The position numbers and the translations under genes were made by a program. From Sindora glabra (lineage: Eukaryota; Streptophyta; Magnoliopsida; Fabales; Fabaceae): 64,000 bases of DNA. This document shows positions 48,800 to 61,690 of the stretch, piece by piece. The stretch is taken from positions 20,145,840 through 20,209,839 of the forward strand of contig CM035233.1 of NCBI GenBank assembly GCA_020226215.1, read 5' to 3'. A model generated the notes under the pieces. It was not told the origin of the DNA. It did no database searches and saw nothing but the letters and a program-made list of their open reading frames with translations. Positions within the stretch are counted from its first letter, which is position 1; each line of letters begins with the position of its first letter.

Positions 48800-51700
48800 A
48801 TTTCATCCTTTGTGGATTTTGGACTCAGGTGCCATAAATCACGTGAGCAAAAATTGAGGATCCTACATAGAATATTATCGATTGTCAAGTCAAAACAGAT
48901 GACTTTATGTTGAAAATAATGCAAAGATTGAGGTCAAGGGTATTGGTACATGCAAATTTGATTTACATGACGAAAGAACCTTAATCCTATATGATGTACT
49001 TTATACACCTAAGATTCGATAGAATTTAGTTTTTGTTTATTCCTTACTTCAATTTGGATTTTCAATTAATTTTTATGATAATGTTGTTGATATTTTTAAG
49101 GATAATGTATTTTATGATTCTGGCTCTATCTTTAATGGATTTATCATTTTGGATGTTATTAAAAATGTTACTTACGATTGCTTTGTCGTTTCTACTTTCA
49201 ATTTAAATGCTAATATGGACATTTGATATACTAGACTTAGACATATAAATTAAAATAGAATGATTAAACTAGCAAAAGAAGGATTGTTAGGTATAATTTT
49301 AAAATTGGAGATATCTTTATGTGAACATTGTCTAGCTGGTAAAATAACTAGAAAATTGTTTGAAAAGGGAGCCAGGGCAAAAACTCCATTACAATTAATT
49401 CATTCCAATATATGTGGTCCTTTGAGTGTGAGGGCAAGACACGGAGCTTAGTATTCTATCACTTTCATTAATGATTATCATGATACGATCATATCTATTT
49501 GATTTCATATAAGTCAAAAGTATTAGAATGCTTCAAACATTATTTAAATAAAGTTGAAAATTAAGTGGATAAGAAGGTTAAAACTCTTAGAACCGATTGT
49601 GGACATGAATATTTATTTAAACAATTTAAAGAGCTCTGTAAAGAAAAAAGGATAATAAGATAATTAACAATTCATGGCACTTCACAACAAAATGGAGTAG
49701 TTAAAAGAAGAAATAGAACACTTCTAAAGATGGTTAAATTGGTGATGGCATAAGCCAATCTACCATTTTCATATTGGGGAGATCCCATATTGATAGCCAC
49801 TTTTATACTTAACTGTTTACCCTCAATATCTGTTACATTTACACTCTATGAACTGTGGACAAAACGTAAACTTGATTTGAGTGTTCTCAGACCATAGGTA
49901 TCTACTGCATATGTCCATGATACTTACCATAGATATGAAAAATTAGGTCAAAAAGTGAAAAAATGTATTTTTGTAAGATATTTAAAACTATCTAAGGGAT
50001 ATGTTTTTATTAGTAAAAATAAGGATGGAATAGTGACGGAACTTGAATCAAAGAATGCTATATTTTTGGAAAGCGAGTTTCTTAGCAAAGGAGAAATTGA
50101 TCACACTTTATCCTTTTATAAGTTATAAGATCAAGGGGATAGTATTGAATCTTATCCATTTTATTTGAGTGGGAGTTCTCGAAGAATACCTATCAATCTG
50201 AGTGGGAGTTTTGAGAGAATAAGTGAGAATCTTATATTCAAGGATGATGTAATATAGGGAATCCTACTATGGAAAGAGTAAAAGAGCAAGTATACCCAAA
50301 AGACACTTTTCAATTGAGGGATCAACTTTTATAGTTACTCTTCAAGATGAAGAAGAGTGAAGAATAGCTCAAGAGGCTCTAGCTTGCCCTCCTAAGAAAC
50401 ATTGGGAGAAAACGATGGAGGAAGAAATAGACTTAATGAAAACTAACTAATTTTAGGAGCTAGTTAACCTACCATCTAGCTGAAAGGCAATTAGGAACAA
50501 GTAGGTTCTTAAAATTAAAAGAAGGCAAATGGATCAATTGAAAGGTATAAGGCTTAGCTAGTTGCAAAGAGTTATACACAATAGGAAGGAATAGATTATG
50601 AGGATACATTCTCACATATTATACATTTCAATTCAATAAGATTGCTCTTAACCATAGTAGCAAATCTAGATTTAGAATTACATCAAATGGATGTGAAAAT
50701 CGCTTTTCTCAATGAAGAACTGGATGAAGAAATCTATATGGAATAACTAGTAGGTTTCATACAAAAGAGAGACGAAAAGAAAGTTTACAAACTCCAAAGG
50801 TCCATTTATAGACTCAAACAGTCATCTAGGCAATGGTATTTGAGGCTTTACCGAGCTATAACCTTATATGAGTTTCAAATGATTGAGGAAGACCATTGTA
50901 TTTGCATTAAGCAGTATGAAGGTAATATTGTAATATTATCCCTTTACGTGAATGATATACTATTGGCTCAAGGAATGACTATCCTTAAATTTCAAGATGA
51001 AAGACATGAGTAAAGTAGATTACATTTTTGGAGTCAAAATCTTTAGGGATCGCTTCAAGAAACTTATTTCTCTTTCTCAAGAAAATTATATATGGAGAAT
51101 CCTTGAGAAATTCAATATGAAAGATTGTAAACTCATGGATACCCGTGTAAATAAGAGTGAACCATTAAATCAAGAAATATGTCCTCAAAATGAATCTAAG
51201 AAGAAATCAACAAGAAGAATCCTTTATTCTAGTGTGGTTAGTAGTCTGATGTACACAATGATGTGTACTAGACTAAATATTTATCATGCGATTGGACTTG
51301 TAGCAGATACCAGTCAAACTTCGGATAAAAATATTGGAAAGCTATCAAGAGAATATTAAGATATTTGAAAGGTACAGCTAATCACGCATTATGCTACTAA
51401 GGAAATTATTTGTGCTTAGTTGGATATTTTGATGCGGATTAGGCAAGAGACCTAGATAAGCAAAAATACACATCAGATTACTCATTCTTGCTAGACAATA
51501 ATGTCATATCATGGTATAGCCAGAAGCAGACTTGCATTGCATTGTCAACAATGGAAGTGAAATTTGTAACATATTTTGCAGTAGTACAACAAGCTATATG
51601 TCTGAAAAGGTTTATAAAACATTTGGGGATTTATGGTAAAAATTCAAACCTTATCTTGATATATTGAGACAGTTAGGCAGTTATCGCTTATATAAAGGAT

Positions 51701-51889
51701 CCAAAGTATCATAGTAAGACTAAGCATATTGACATAAAGTACCATTTTATGAGAAATGTTATAGCACAGAAAAAGATCACCATTCAACACATTCCTATGC
51801 ATAAGATGATAGTAAATCCTTTTATTAAGTTAATACTTAAAGATGTGTATATTAAACATGTAAAATCTTTTTGTATGCGTAAAATGTAA
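48800..51889 (+). pseudogene. Copia pol (protease, integrase, RT, RNase H), broken
   Basis: The protease motif DSGAINHVS is at about 48822. The integrase zinc finger is at 49225-49360 (LRHIN...CEHCLAGK). The integrase core runs 49400-49740; its first catalytic Asp reads Asn (HSNICGP, 49407-49409), the second is kept (TDCGHEY, 49595-49597), and the Glu reads Lys (NGVVKRRNRTL, about 49703). A frameshift lies near 49485. In the RT, RLKQSSRQWY is at about 50811 and the active site reads YVND (50945-50956). The RNase H region runs 51420-51880; its Glu reads Lys (STMEVKFV, 51560-51562). Many stops. All four catalytic losses are G-to-A on the coding strand. Confidence 0.85.
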
Positions 51890-52991
51890 TTGAACAATTT
51901 TCAAATTGAAATGAATAAAGTATGTTTCATTCAATTACAAATGTTATAATATGCGTATGAATATACAAATGTCTAATATGCCGTATAAGTTGATAACGTT
52001 GGTTCTCTCACATGAATAATTGCCTCTAATGCTTATGAGAAGTGGGTAGAGATGAGACATATGTTCACTAACATAATGATGAGAAATGTTATGTTTTGGT
52101 AGAAACGTAATACAAAATAAAATATGCCACTTCAACAAGGTAAAGTTGAGATAAGATTCGAGATACAAATATGGATCGACTTGTGAATTCTCCCACATTC
52201 CACAATACCTATAGCCGGATAATGAATTCTTCAAATACTAACGTTAAAAGAAGTCGAGTGATATGAAAGAATTCAGGTTAGGTATTATATGTGCCTAAAG
52301 TAAAGTCTGTATAGTGTTACTAATAAAATGACATACGCCCTTATGCTATAAAGGAAACATTATAACATGTGATTCATACCATATGTGCAAAAGAATCACA
52401 AATGGGAAGCAAATGAAAGATCCCTAGTTTATTACTATGCAAGTCCTAAAAAGAAATTTTTTTTCATGAATACCCTTTGACTTTAATGATATCATGGAGA
52501 AATGATATAGTGTTTGCTATCTTAGTATGCATCCTATGATCATGATATATACGGTCTAAGAGGTAAAATGCTAGGAAAGTAGCTGTTTCAAATCAAAGTG
52601 ATATGCAAGCAAAAGGAAGATTTTTCAACATATACATAATTATGCTAGTATCTAAAACATGTCCGTGATGAAGTTAATTTTGGTAACATCATAAGTGTGG
52701 ACCCTACGCATATGTGAATGGTAATTTAAGCTTCCAATAAAGCTCGTGAGGGATCAAATTTGCAAATGAAAAGTGTATATAGGAAAATCTAGGCCATTCG
52801 AGGCATAATATATATAAATAGAAGAGAGGGTTTTTTTTATGCTAATTTTATGTAAGAATTTCTAATATAAGAACACCTAAGATAACATTATGCTCATACA
52901 GTCACAACAATACACCGAGTATGAAAACCCAAAGAGATATGAAGGTTATATGATATGGTTCGTCCTATTATAAATGAGTAAGAGATGAGAA
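51890..52991 (+). other. Copia 3' non-coding region
   Basis: About 1.1 kb between the end of pol and the 3' LTR, with no supported coding frame. The last bases before the LTR (AAATGAGTAAGAGATGAGAA) are purine-rich and act as the presumed polypurine tract. Confidence 0.5.
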
Positions 52992-53351
52992 TGTGGAGAT
53001 ATCTATAATGGGTGACCCATATTATCATTATTTAAATAATGATGATAAATAAGAAACAAATCAATTTTTTTGAATAACTAATAATAAAGTGAGTAAAAGA
53101 TAACTACACATAAATAAAAAAGAGATAACCACCCACAAGCAAAAAAGAGAACACTTCCTTCTTGAAGTATAATTTTGATAGAAAGCAAACATTCCCTCTC
53201 AAAATGTGATTTTTGGTGAAAATTATTGTGGAAAAAAAGCAAAAGTTCCTAGTGATTCTTAACTACTACGTAGAATACAACATCAAATCCAAAGATAAAA
53301 ATAATATGTATATTTTTCATAATTAATTTAATTCCTAAATTTTTTCCTTCA
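52992..53351 (+). repeat. Copia 3' LTR
   Basis: 360 bp, starting TGTGGAGATATC and ending TTTTTCCTTCA. It is followed by TTGTCGTATTAAAACTAAAC, which resembles the PBS-containing sequence after the 5' LTR (TTGGTATTAGAGCCTAGTT). Confidence 0.85.
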
Positions 53352-54130
53352 TTGTCGTATTAAAACTAAACCCACATAAAATCCTTACCAACTAAAAACT
53401 AGTGCCCTCCATAGACTAGCTAACTTTTAACCCTAGAAAGCAATGTGGTGTCAAGTAGGTAGGTGTTCGACAGTAGGATAGAGAAGGAAAGAAGATTCCA
53501 CCGAGTTCAACCCAGACCAATGCTGATGAATTCATACAGTAATCAATAATTTCACACAACAAAATAACAACAAAAATGGCAGATCAAATGGAGCAATACA
53601 ACAATAAAAATGGTAGATCAAGTGTAGCAAGGAGACATACATACCTAGATAGCTGACAACTGAAGAAGAAGAGATGTTGAGAGAGAAAGAGAGAGAGCTA
53701 TGTAGAAGAGGGCTAAAGAAATGTCAGAACTACATAGCAAAATTTCTTCCTGTTTTTCTCCTCAATTGGCAAGAGAAATATTTTCCTATGGGACCCACAT
53801 TTTTCCCTCTAATTTCTATATCTCTAGTTTTCTCTTGATAATCAAATAGGAGAAAAGTGCAATTTCTCCTCCTTAAATTTTTTTCCCTTCTATTTTCCCT
53901 ACATCCAAACTGTCAGTTAGTGAAAGTAGTGGTGATTGTGTACAAGTAACAATAATTATTAATGGTGGAAGTATAGAATTACTAGTTAGTAGTGAGATTA
54001 GGAAGGCTGTGGCAATTGTTACTATCTCTACCATATTAGTTAGCGTGGTAATGGTGGCAACCATCGCTTTATTGCTAATGGCACTAGTCATTGGTAATTG
54101 TCACCAGTTTGGTGGTAGCAACATCAACGT
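53352..54130. other. Less AT-rich patch, possible gene remnant on the minus strand
   Basis: On the minus strand, 53715-53645 reads as a CT-rich leader (CTCTCTCTTTCTCTCTCAAC, CTTCTTCTTCAG) that runs into TATCTAG|GTATGTATG, a good plant 5' donor. A downstream minus-strand frame at 53873-54091 is Ile/Thr-rich with no domain. This could be the first non-coding exon of a broken gene, perhaps the same gene as the synthase exon at 44.8 kb, but nothing links them directly. Confidence 0.25.
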
Positions 54131-56312
54131 CGGCGATGTATGATAAGTGAATGGTAATTAATACTGAGTAATGGAATTGGTAGAGTGAAATTAATTTTTT
54201 GGTTGAAGTGTACTTTACCTTCAAATTTTTTCACTAAACTTTTAATAATATTTATTAATTTTTATTTGTATCAATTATATTATGTCAAAATAAACAGACA
54301 TTTTTAAAAATCATTTATTGTAAAAATCTTGTGTGGCCGGATAAAACGTTGATTGTATTATAGAGCACTGATGAACTGTAACATAATTTCAAGTAATACT
54401 ATTATCATTGCAAATTTACTATAATACATGAATGGATATCAAACGCAAAAAAAAAATATAATTTTTTTAAAAAAATATATAAATAAGGATAGTTCAATGA
54501 TACCTCAAGTTAAAATTAAAGGTATCAATACTTTGACAAACCCACCAATAATATATGGACATGTGGATTTGTAAGGATAATTTAATATTTTCAAAACCTA
54601 CTTTTACAAGTTAATAATTTATGACTAAAAATATAAGTTTAATTCCTATTACATGTCTATAAACAACCATTACAAAAAAAATAAAAATCTAACACATTTA
54701 ACTGATTAAATTAGTTTGTTAATAATAATGATAAATTAATAAAATAATGACACATTACTTATATAAAAGAAAATTTTAAATTTAATTATTTCTTTATAAA
54801 ATTTTTAAATTAAACTTTAAAATTTTTAATTATATATCCTTCTTTAACAAATTAATAGTTAAACAAAAAGGCCAAATATCTTTTTCTCTGGATAAATTTA
54901 AAAAATTCTTGCTTCAAATTTTTCTCTCTCTTTTTGATTCACATATACATATTACTAAAATTTATAGTTGTACTTAATCTTAAAAAAACATAATAAAATT
55001 ATTAATTTACTAAATAGCATAATGCATTAATTATTATAAAAAATAATCAAAAGTTACTGTTCATTATTTAAATGTTGTTTGAAATTTAAACAAATTACTT
55101 TCTACTATTTAAAACTACTCATTTATATTAAAGAAAATATATATAAAACCTAATGCTTCTATATTAAATAAAGGAAATTTTTATTTACCTAAAAAATTGA
55201 AAAGAAGTCAATACTATATTCTTAAATACTTTATTTTAATTATTTTATTGGTAATATTATTTTTCAATAACAAAGTCTTTACTTACTATAAATTTATTGA
55301 AGAAAATATTGTTACGTATAATGTAATAAAATTATATTTGGACATTAATATATTACATCCAAATAATTTTTGGAATTTTTCATTTTAACTAATCAAAATT
55401 TTTAATAGATTTCATGTTATTATTTTTTAATATGATATAATATAATATTTTTACTTTTTATTCTTTTAAATTATTTAGGTTTGTATATAAAATAGAACAA
55501 TATCAAGAAAAAGGACTAACATATATACACATATACTTATTTATCACTTAAAAAATTGAGACTAAGAAATATAAGTAATTTGCTATTATATAATTTTGAT
55601 CTAATATAAATGGCTCATTTTTTTATTTGATATATTGGATTATTAGTTTTATTTTTTATATTTATTTTTTCATAATTTCACACATTATCAAAAGAAACTT
55701 AATTTCATCTCATTTTTTTATTTTATCTTTTAAAAAAATTATTAATAACAATAAATTAAATCAATAAAATACATATTTCATTTGAAAATGATAGTATGTT
55801 TGTTATGAAAGCTTGTATTTAATATAATTTATACAATGATAACAGTAAAAAGAAATACACATATTATATTTTGGTAAGTGTATACATAATGCTTAAATTT
55901 TTAAATAAAACTTGCTAAACATATTTTAAACATGCTTAGAAAATTTAATTTTGGATAGTGAGATGTCAAAAAAATAACATATATATATATATATATATAG
56001 ATATCATTTCTTTCAAAAATATCAATGGATGTTAGACTTTTAATTGAAAATAATACTAAATTTTATTACTAAGTTAAGTATTTTAAAATATTTATTTGTG
56101 TATTAATGTGTAGGAAATAAGTGAAGGAGATTATTTTTAAAAAAGAAGAAAAAATAAAAAACTAACTTCATAAAGTAAAAGTTTAAAATTTTAATTGTTA
56201 GCTATATTTTATACTCTCAAAATGACTAGGTAGTAATTTTTTTTGAAAGCATTTAAATTTCAATTATAATATATTATAAATAAATATGAGTTAATAATCA
56301 TTAAATTAGATT

Positions 56313-56372
<60 letters not shown>

Positions 56373-56394
56373 CACTCCTATTACTTACGAAATA
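54131..56394. other. AT-rich intergenic DNA
   Basis: No supported gene. Contains (AT)n runs at 55979-55998 and about 56316-56369. Confidence 0.5.
56316..56369. repeat. (AT)n microsatellite
   Basis: About 26 AT dinucleotides without interruption, ending at the left edge of a MITE-like repeat. Confidence 0.9.
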
Positions 56395-57070
56395 TTTGGT
56401 AGTTAGCTGTTTGAGTAACTTTTGATTAGTTTGACAAAAATTAGTTAATTAACTTATTAAATCAATTAATTTTGGTATTAGTTGATTGCCTTCAAGAAAT
56501 CATTTTGAAAATGTTAGTATTATCAACATTTTTCAATTGGCTGTTGGCTGATTGGCTTATAAAAAGATTAAATTATCCCTAATTAATTTTAATATTTTTA
56601 ACTTTATACTTCCTTAAAAGACCTAAAACACTCATATTAATTTCTTGAAAGAAAATTTCATAACTATAAGAATTATATTAATTTAAATTTAAAAATATTT
56701 AATATATAATAAATTATAAGAATATATTATTTAAAAATTATTAAAATAAATTTAAATAACTTATAAAATATACTCATATCCTTATTTGTCATTTTATATA
56801 TCAATAGTTAATTATAAATAGCTGATCTTATAAATTTTTTTTATTCAAATAGTTAATACAATTAGCTGATTAAATCAATTAATACAATCAGTTATCAATT
56901 AATAATTAATTACATCGATTAACTACTATAACTATTAGTTAATTAGCAAATAAGGCTTTATTTTAAGTTAATAGTAAATTTAAAATTGAAATAAAATTTA
57001 TATATAAATAGTTAATACAATCAGCTATCAATTAATATTTAATTAAATTATTTAATTATTACAACTATTA
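56395..57070. mobile_element. MITE-like repeat, copy 3
   Basis: Opens TTGGTAGTTAGCTGTTTGAG and contains AAATCAATTAATTTTGGTAT, GGCTTATAAAAAGATTAAAT and, near its right end, ATACAATCAGCTATCAATTA and TATTAGTTAATTATCAAATA. It is similar to the copies at 42.0 and 43.2 kb. Its right end is duplicated (56870-56960 and 57005-57085 are near-copies). Confidence 0.4.
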
Positions 57071-57341
57071 GTTAATTATCAAATAAAATCTTATTTTAAG
57101 TTAATAATTAATTTAAAATTAAAATAAAATTTATAGTTTAAAATATAATTATCATATTATTAACTTTTACCCATTAAATAAGTTTTTTATCATGAATTTT
57201 AGTGATTTATTTTTATATTATTAAAATTTAATAATTTTTATTTTACCACAAAATTAAAATACTAACATTTAAAATTTTAATCTAAACATACTAAAATTGT
57301 CCTATAAATAGTTTGGCAAAAGGCTAACCTAGTCTTGTAGA
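57071..57341. other. AT-rich spacer between MITE copy 3 and the next repeat
   Basis: The first bases continue the duplicated MITE end; the rest is AT-rich with no gene or site that I can support. Confidence 0.4.
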
Positions 57342-57787
57342 AGAGTAAAAGTGTGTATGGGTCGAGTTGGGCAGATTCCAGACCAAGTTTAATAGATCTA
57401 ATTATTTAAAATTTAATGTTTAAGCCCATCTCGACACGACCTAACCCGATTATTTATATTGCATCGCCTAAAGTGTGGCCCAATAGCTCAAATAATGTTA
57501 TTTTTTATATTTTAAGTAAGAAATAAAATTTTAAAATAAAAAATTATATATTTAAAAAGGATAATATGATATTTAAATATTTAAAATATTTAATTATATC
57601 AAATTAATTTTTTTATTAAATATAATTAAATATAATTATCTTTCTTGATATATAATTATATTATTAAAAATAAATTAATTTCGATCGGAATCCTAACTTG
57701 ATTTACAATCAGACTTTTAGAAAGAAGTCCAACGACCTATTAAGTAAAAAGGGAATTTAAACCTTATATTTTTTCAAGTAGTCGAAT
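57342..57787 (+). mobile_element. Small non-autonomous repeat, inverted partner of 37.26-37.73 kb
   Basis: Shares ordered landmarks with the reverse complement of 37262-37730, including both GC-rich ends (GTAAAAGTGTGTATGGGT; ATATTTTTTCAAGTAGTCGA) and the AT-rich centre. Diverged but clearly collinear. No coding content. Confidence 0.6.
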
Positions 57788-59044
57788 CGGGTGAGTCGCC
57801 CGCTTCATGCGCAGATGCGGGAGAGCTGCTGCTGCTTCCGTCTTGAAGTGACCACCCATTCACCCAACTTATAGGTGTGCTGAAAAGGAAGTACTGGAGT
57901 TAACGGCGACATCGTAAAGTCAAGTTGACCGATGAGTTGAAAGTTTTTGTCATAACAAGGTGAATTTTAAGGTGTCATTAGGAGTTTAATATCCAGGTGG
58001 TATGATAATTTAGATCATTGGATAAGATTATTAAATCATTATTAAAATTTTTATAATATTATCTAGTAATTTATATTTTAACACATCACCTCGGATATCA
58101 ATTCTTTATGGATACCTTAGCAAATACCAACAAATAAAAACGAAAAATTTGTAAAAGAAAATTAGGGTACGAACTTATATGGTAGGCTAATGTTACTTTG
58201 AAGATGACAATTCCATTTTTAGTATGTATTTAAAATAATAAATAAGTTAATAAATTATAAGATAATTTCTACATATGCTTAGCGTAATAATTTATTTTTA
58301 TTTAATAAATTTTATAAAGTAATTTGTAATTCATAAATTAATAATTTTTTAAAAATTTTTCAAAGTTACCCCTTCTTTTAATTATATGACAATTTATATC
58401 ATATAAATAAATATTTAACATATTTTTATTAATTTAATATAAATAAAAATACATGATTTCATAAAATATGATTAATTAAATTTTAGGATATTCTATTATT
58501 ATTTTGTAAAACAAATAAACCCATAATGCTAAAAATATAATTAATTATATTCTTATTTTGAATATTTTGATTGCATTAATATGATTAGGTATTAAAATAA
58601 ATATAAATTAATTTAATTTATATATCTAATTATACTATATGTCCTTTTACATTTTTCAGCTAATTTTTACCCCATACTTTTAATGCCTTTAGCTAAATTA
58701 TTAATTATTAATTATAAACTTTTTGTTATTAATTATCTTATTAATTGCCAACTTCTCAGCTACTTGGGAGCTTATTAACTATTTGCATGCGGCCTTAATC
58801 ATAATTTTTTTCAAGCAATTAGTTATCACTTTTTCATTTTATTATTTTTAAATGAAAATTGAGGAGAGAAATAGACCCCAAAAAATGCACATGTGCTATA
58901 TTTATGGGACTTAAATATATTTAATTTAACTTCTAAATATATATTTAACTCTTTGAAGAAAATTTTCAAATTGAGGGCGAAAAAATTACAAATCTCACAA
59001 TGTGAGTTATCAGGTTTACTAAATAGGAATTTAAAATTGAAAAA
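57788..59044. other. Intergenic DNA with a small GC-rich island
   Basis: 57788-57960 is locally GC-rich. On the minus strand it holds a 35-codon ATG frame (about 57913-57806) starting MSPLTPVLPFQHTYKLGEWV and rich in Gln/Arg. It may be a relic first exon, but no splice partner or domain supports it. The rest is AT-rich without a gene. Confidence 0.3.
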
Positions 59045-61690
59045 AACTATCACATATTTGCTGTAATTTTCGGATTGCCATGGAGTGTTTTTTTTTTTTT
59101 CATAAATTTAATATAAAATGAAATATTCAATGCATAATAAATTAAATATAAAATTTTATTCAATTCACAAAAATTAAATATAATAATTAAATATAAGTTC
59201 TAGGTTTTAAATTTGATTTGCTGTCAATATAAATTAATTTTATATTATCACTTATTCATATACTATAATATTAATAAAAAATATTATAATATTTTTATTA
59301 TTAGTTAAAATTATTAATTTTTTTAATTACATATCTTCTTTTTATTTAATAATAGTATAAAAAAATTTACTAATAGTAAATTAAATTTAAATTTTATATT
59401 TTATATTTTCTCTATAATAAAATTATTTTTATCTAATCTATAATAAATTTATTTGATATAACAATGAAAATAATCATTTATTAAAATAACTAATCATACT
59501 AATTGATTATACATAATCTATTGTTGTTTAGATAGTGTATAAAATAATTATTTTTAGTGTTAAATTACTAAAATAGATAATAAAATACACACATATTATA
59601 CCAAAATCACTAGTTTTCTAATTTTTTTTATTTTTAAAATAATATATATAATATTATTTAATATAAATTGTTAGTCAAATAAATGATATATGTTATTTAA
59701 TTAATATATATTCTCATTTATTTAAATTATTTTTCCATAAATAAGAAGGCTCAATTTTTTATAATCAAAATACAATTTAATTTATTTTGATATTCACTCA
59801 TTTAGAAAATTATAGATAATTAAATTATAAAATTTTGAAAGTGATCAATAAAATAAAAATAAAAATGAGGTTTATATGAATGTAAAATTTAAAATTTATA
59901 TAGCTAAAATAAATTTAGTGAAAGTAAAAGAATAAAAAATGGGGTTAGCATTTGTGTAAAATTTAAAATTTCTCTCTCTATAATTAAAATTAGAAGATAA
60001 GCTATCCTTTGATATAGCAAAAAAATAATTGATTATTAAAATAATAATTACTATAATCAATTTTAAAATAATTAATCATATATAATCTATTTTATATTTG
60101 ATAATATATGTTAATAATACATTATATATAATCTGCTCTTATTTGAGGGATACATAAAATAATGACTTTCCAATGTTAGATTACTAAAATGGAAAATGAA
60201 ATACTCATGATTATATCAAAATTACTATTTTTTTTAAAATCTTTTGATATTATCATTTTTATAAGAAGCTTATAATATACATGTATATTCTTATTTCATT
60301 TATATTATTTAATTTATGTATAATATTATTATTTAAATATATTCTAATTTATATAAATTATTTTTCATAAATAAGTAAAATTAATATTTTATAATTAGAA
60401 TAGGATTTATTTCATTTTGTATTTATTAACTTAAAAATTTGTACATAATTAAATTATAAAATCTCAAAAGTCATTCATAAATTTAAAATGAAAAAACTGA
60501 GGTTATTATAAATATAAAATATAAAATATAAAATTTATATTATAAGAAGAAATTTATTAAAAGCAAAAAAATAAAAAAAATGAGATTTGTATAAATTTAA
60601 AAATTTTCTTTCTATAATTGATTATTAAAATCTTTCAAAGGTATAATCAAATATTTTTATTCTTCCAAAGGTATAATCAAATATTTTTAAAAATGTAATA
60701 ATTAGTTATTTGATTTATAATCATAATCATAATTTCTAATCGCTATACTAAATAAATATAATTAGTTTATTTTTAATTAAAATTATTATTTATAATTGAT
60801 TATTAAAAAATTTTAAAAATATAACTAAATATCTTAAAGAAAAGTAATAATCAATAATTTGATCCGTAATCGTCAATCATGAATTCCACCAGAAGAGTTA
60901 TGGGCATATGACGAGTTGATAAAAGGGTTTCTATTCAATTTATTCATAAAAAATGAATTTAAATTTAGTTTACTATTAATATAAATTAATTTTTCATTAT
61001 TACTTATTCATGCATTGTTACACTATTAAAAAAATTATCAAAAATTTTTTATTTGTAGTAAAATGATTAAAACTTGATTTATTATTAGTATAAATTAATT
61101 TTACATTATTAGTTATTTACGTGAAGCCATATCAACAAAAATTGTTAAAATATTTTTAACGTTAGTAAAAATTACTAATTTTTAGATGATGTGTTATCTT
61201 TTTATTAAAAAAATATTAAAACCTTTTTAGTAGCAGTAGAAAGATTTAAATTTGATTTTATTTTAATATAAATTAATTTTACACTATTATGTACTTATGT
61301 AATGTTATGTTAATAAAAATTTTAATGATCGTAAAAATTATTATTGTTTTAATGACATGATAATTTCTTATTTGATAATAATATAAAATATTTTATTATT
61401 TGGTTTGAGCCTGTCTTTTTCAATTAAAAAATCTTAGTTATACCAAATTAAAAATCAATTTTTTTTTTAAATTTTGTTTGAGCCTGTCTTTTTCAATTTT
61501 CTCGCAACCAAGCAATTACAACAGAAAATAAAGAAAAAATTTCAAACAAAACAAAGAGATTATGTAAGGGCTTATTAGCAAATATGGGGACATCTAAACA
61601 AAATGACGCACGTCGAAACAAAATAAAAAATTGTGACTCATCTCTGGCTTCAAAATTTCTTCATTTAGGGATCTAGATCTTGTAGGTGAT
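59045..61690 (+). repeat. Copy B of the 2.7-kb repeat (inverted partner at 24.29-27.12 kb)
   Basis: Collinear in reverse complement with copy A. It also has two diverged half-copies (about 59440-60000 and 60000-60700) and a tandem cluster of three 170-bp units (60940-61390). A short local duplication (GAGCCTGTCTTTTTCAATT at about 61408 and 61469) is specific to this copy. Confidence 0.75.

Larger units (their letters stand above)
45403..53351 (+). mobile_element. Old Ty1/copia LTR retrotransposon, both LTRs present
   Basis: LTRs at 45403-45773 and 52992-53351 both start TGTGG and end TTTTTTCCTTCA or TTTTTCCTTCA. A primer-binding site resembling the initiator Met-tRNA type follows the 5' LTR. 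The coding order gag, protease, integrase, reverse transcriptase, RNase H (47884-51889) defines Ty1/copia. The leader between PBS and gag is unusually long (about 2.1 kb), and 1.1 kb of non-coding DNA precedes the 3' LTR. The LTRs are visibly diverged and every domain is broken, so the copy is old and inactive. No target-site duplication is seen. Confidence 0.9.

Noticed and set aside
48629..48913. 94-codon plus-strand open frame
   Set aside because: It overlaps gag and protease of the copia element in the wrong frame; the domain motifs are in other frames.
57930..57970. Resemblance to the rRNA small-subunit 3' end (CATAACAAGGTGAA)
   Set aside because: Only about ten bases agree and nothing upstream looks like rRNA; chance.
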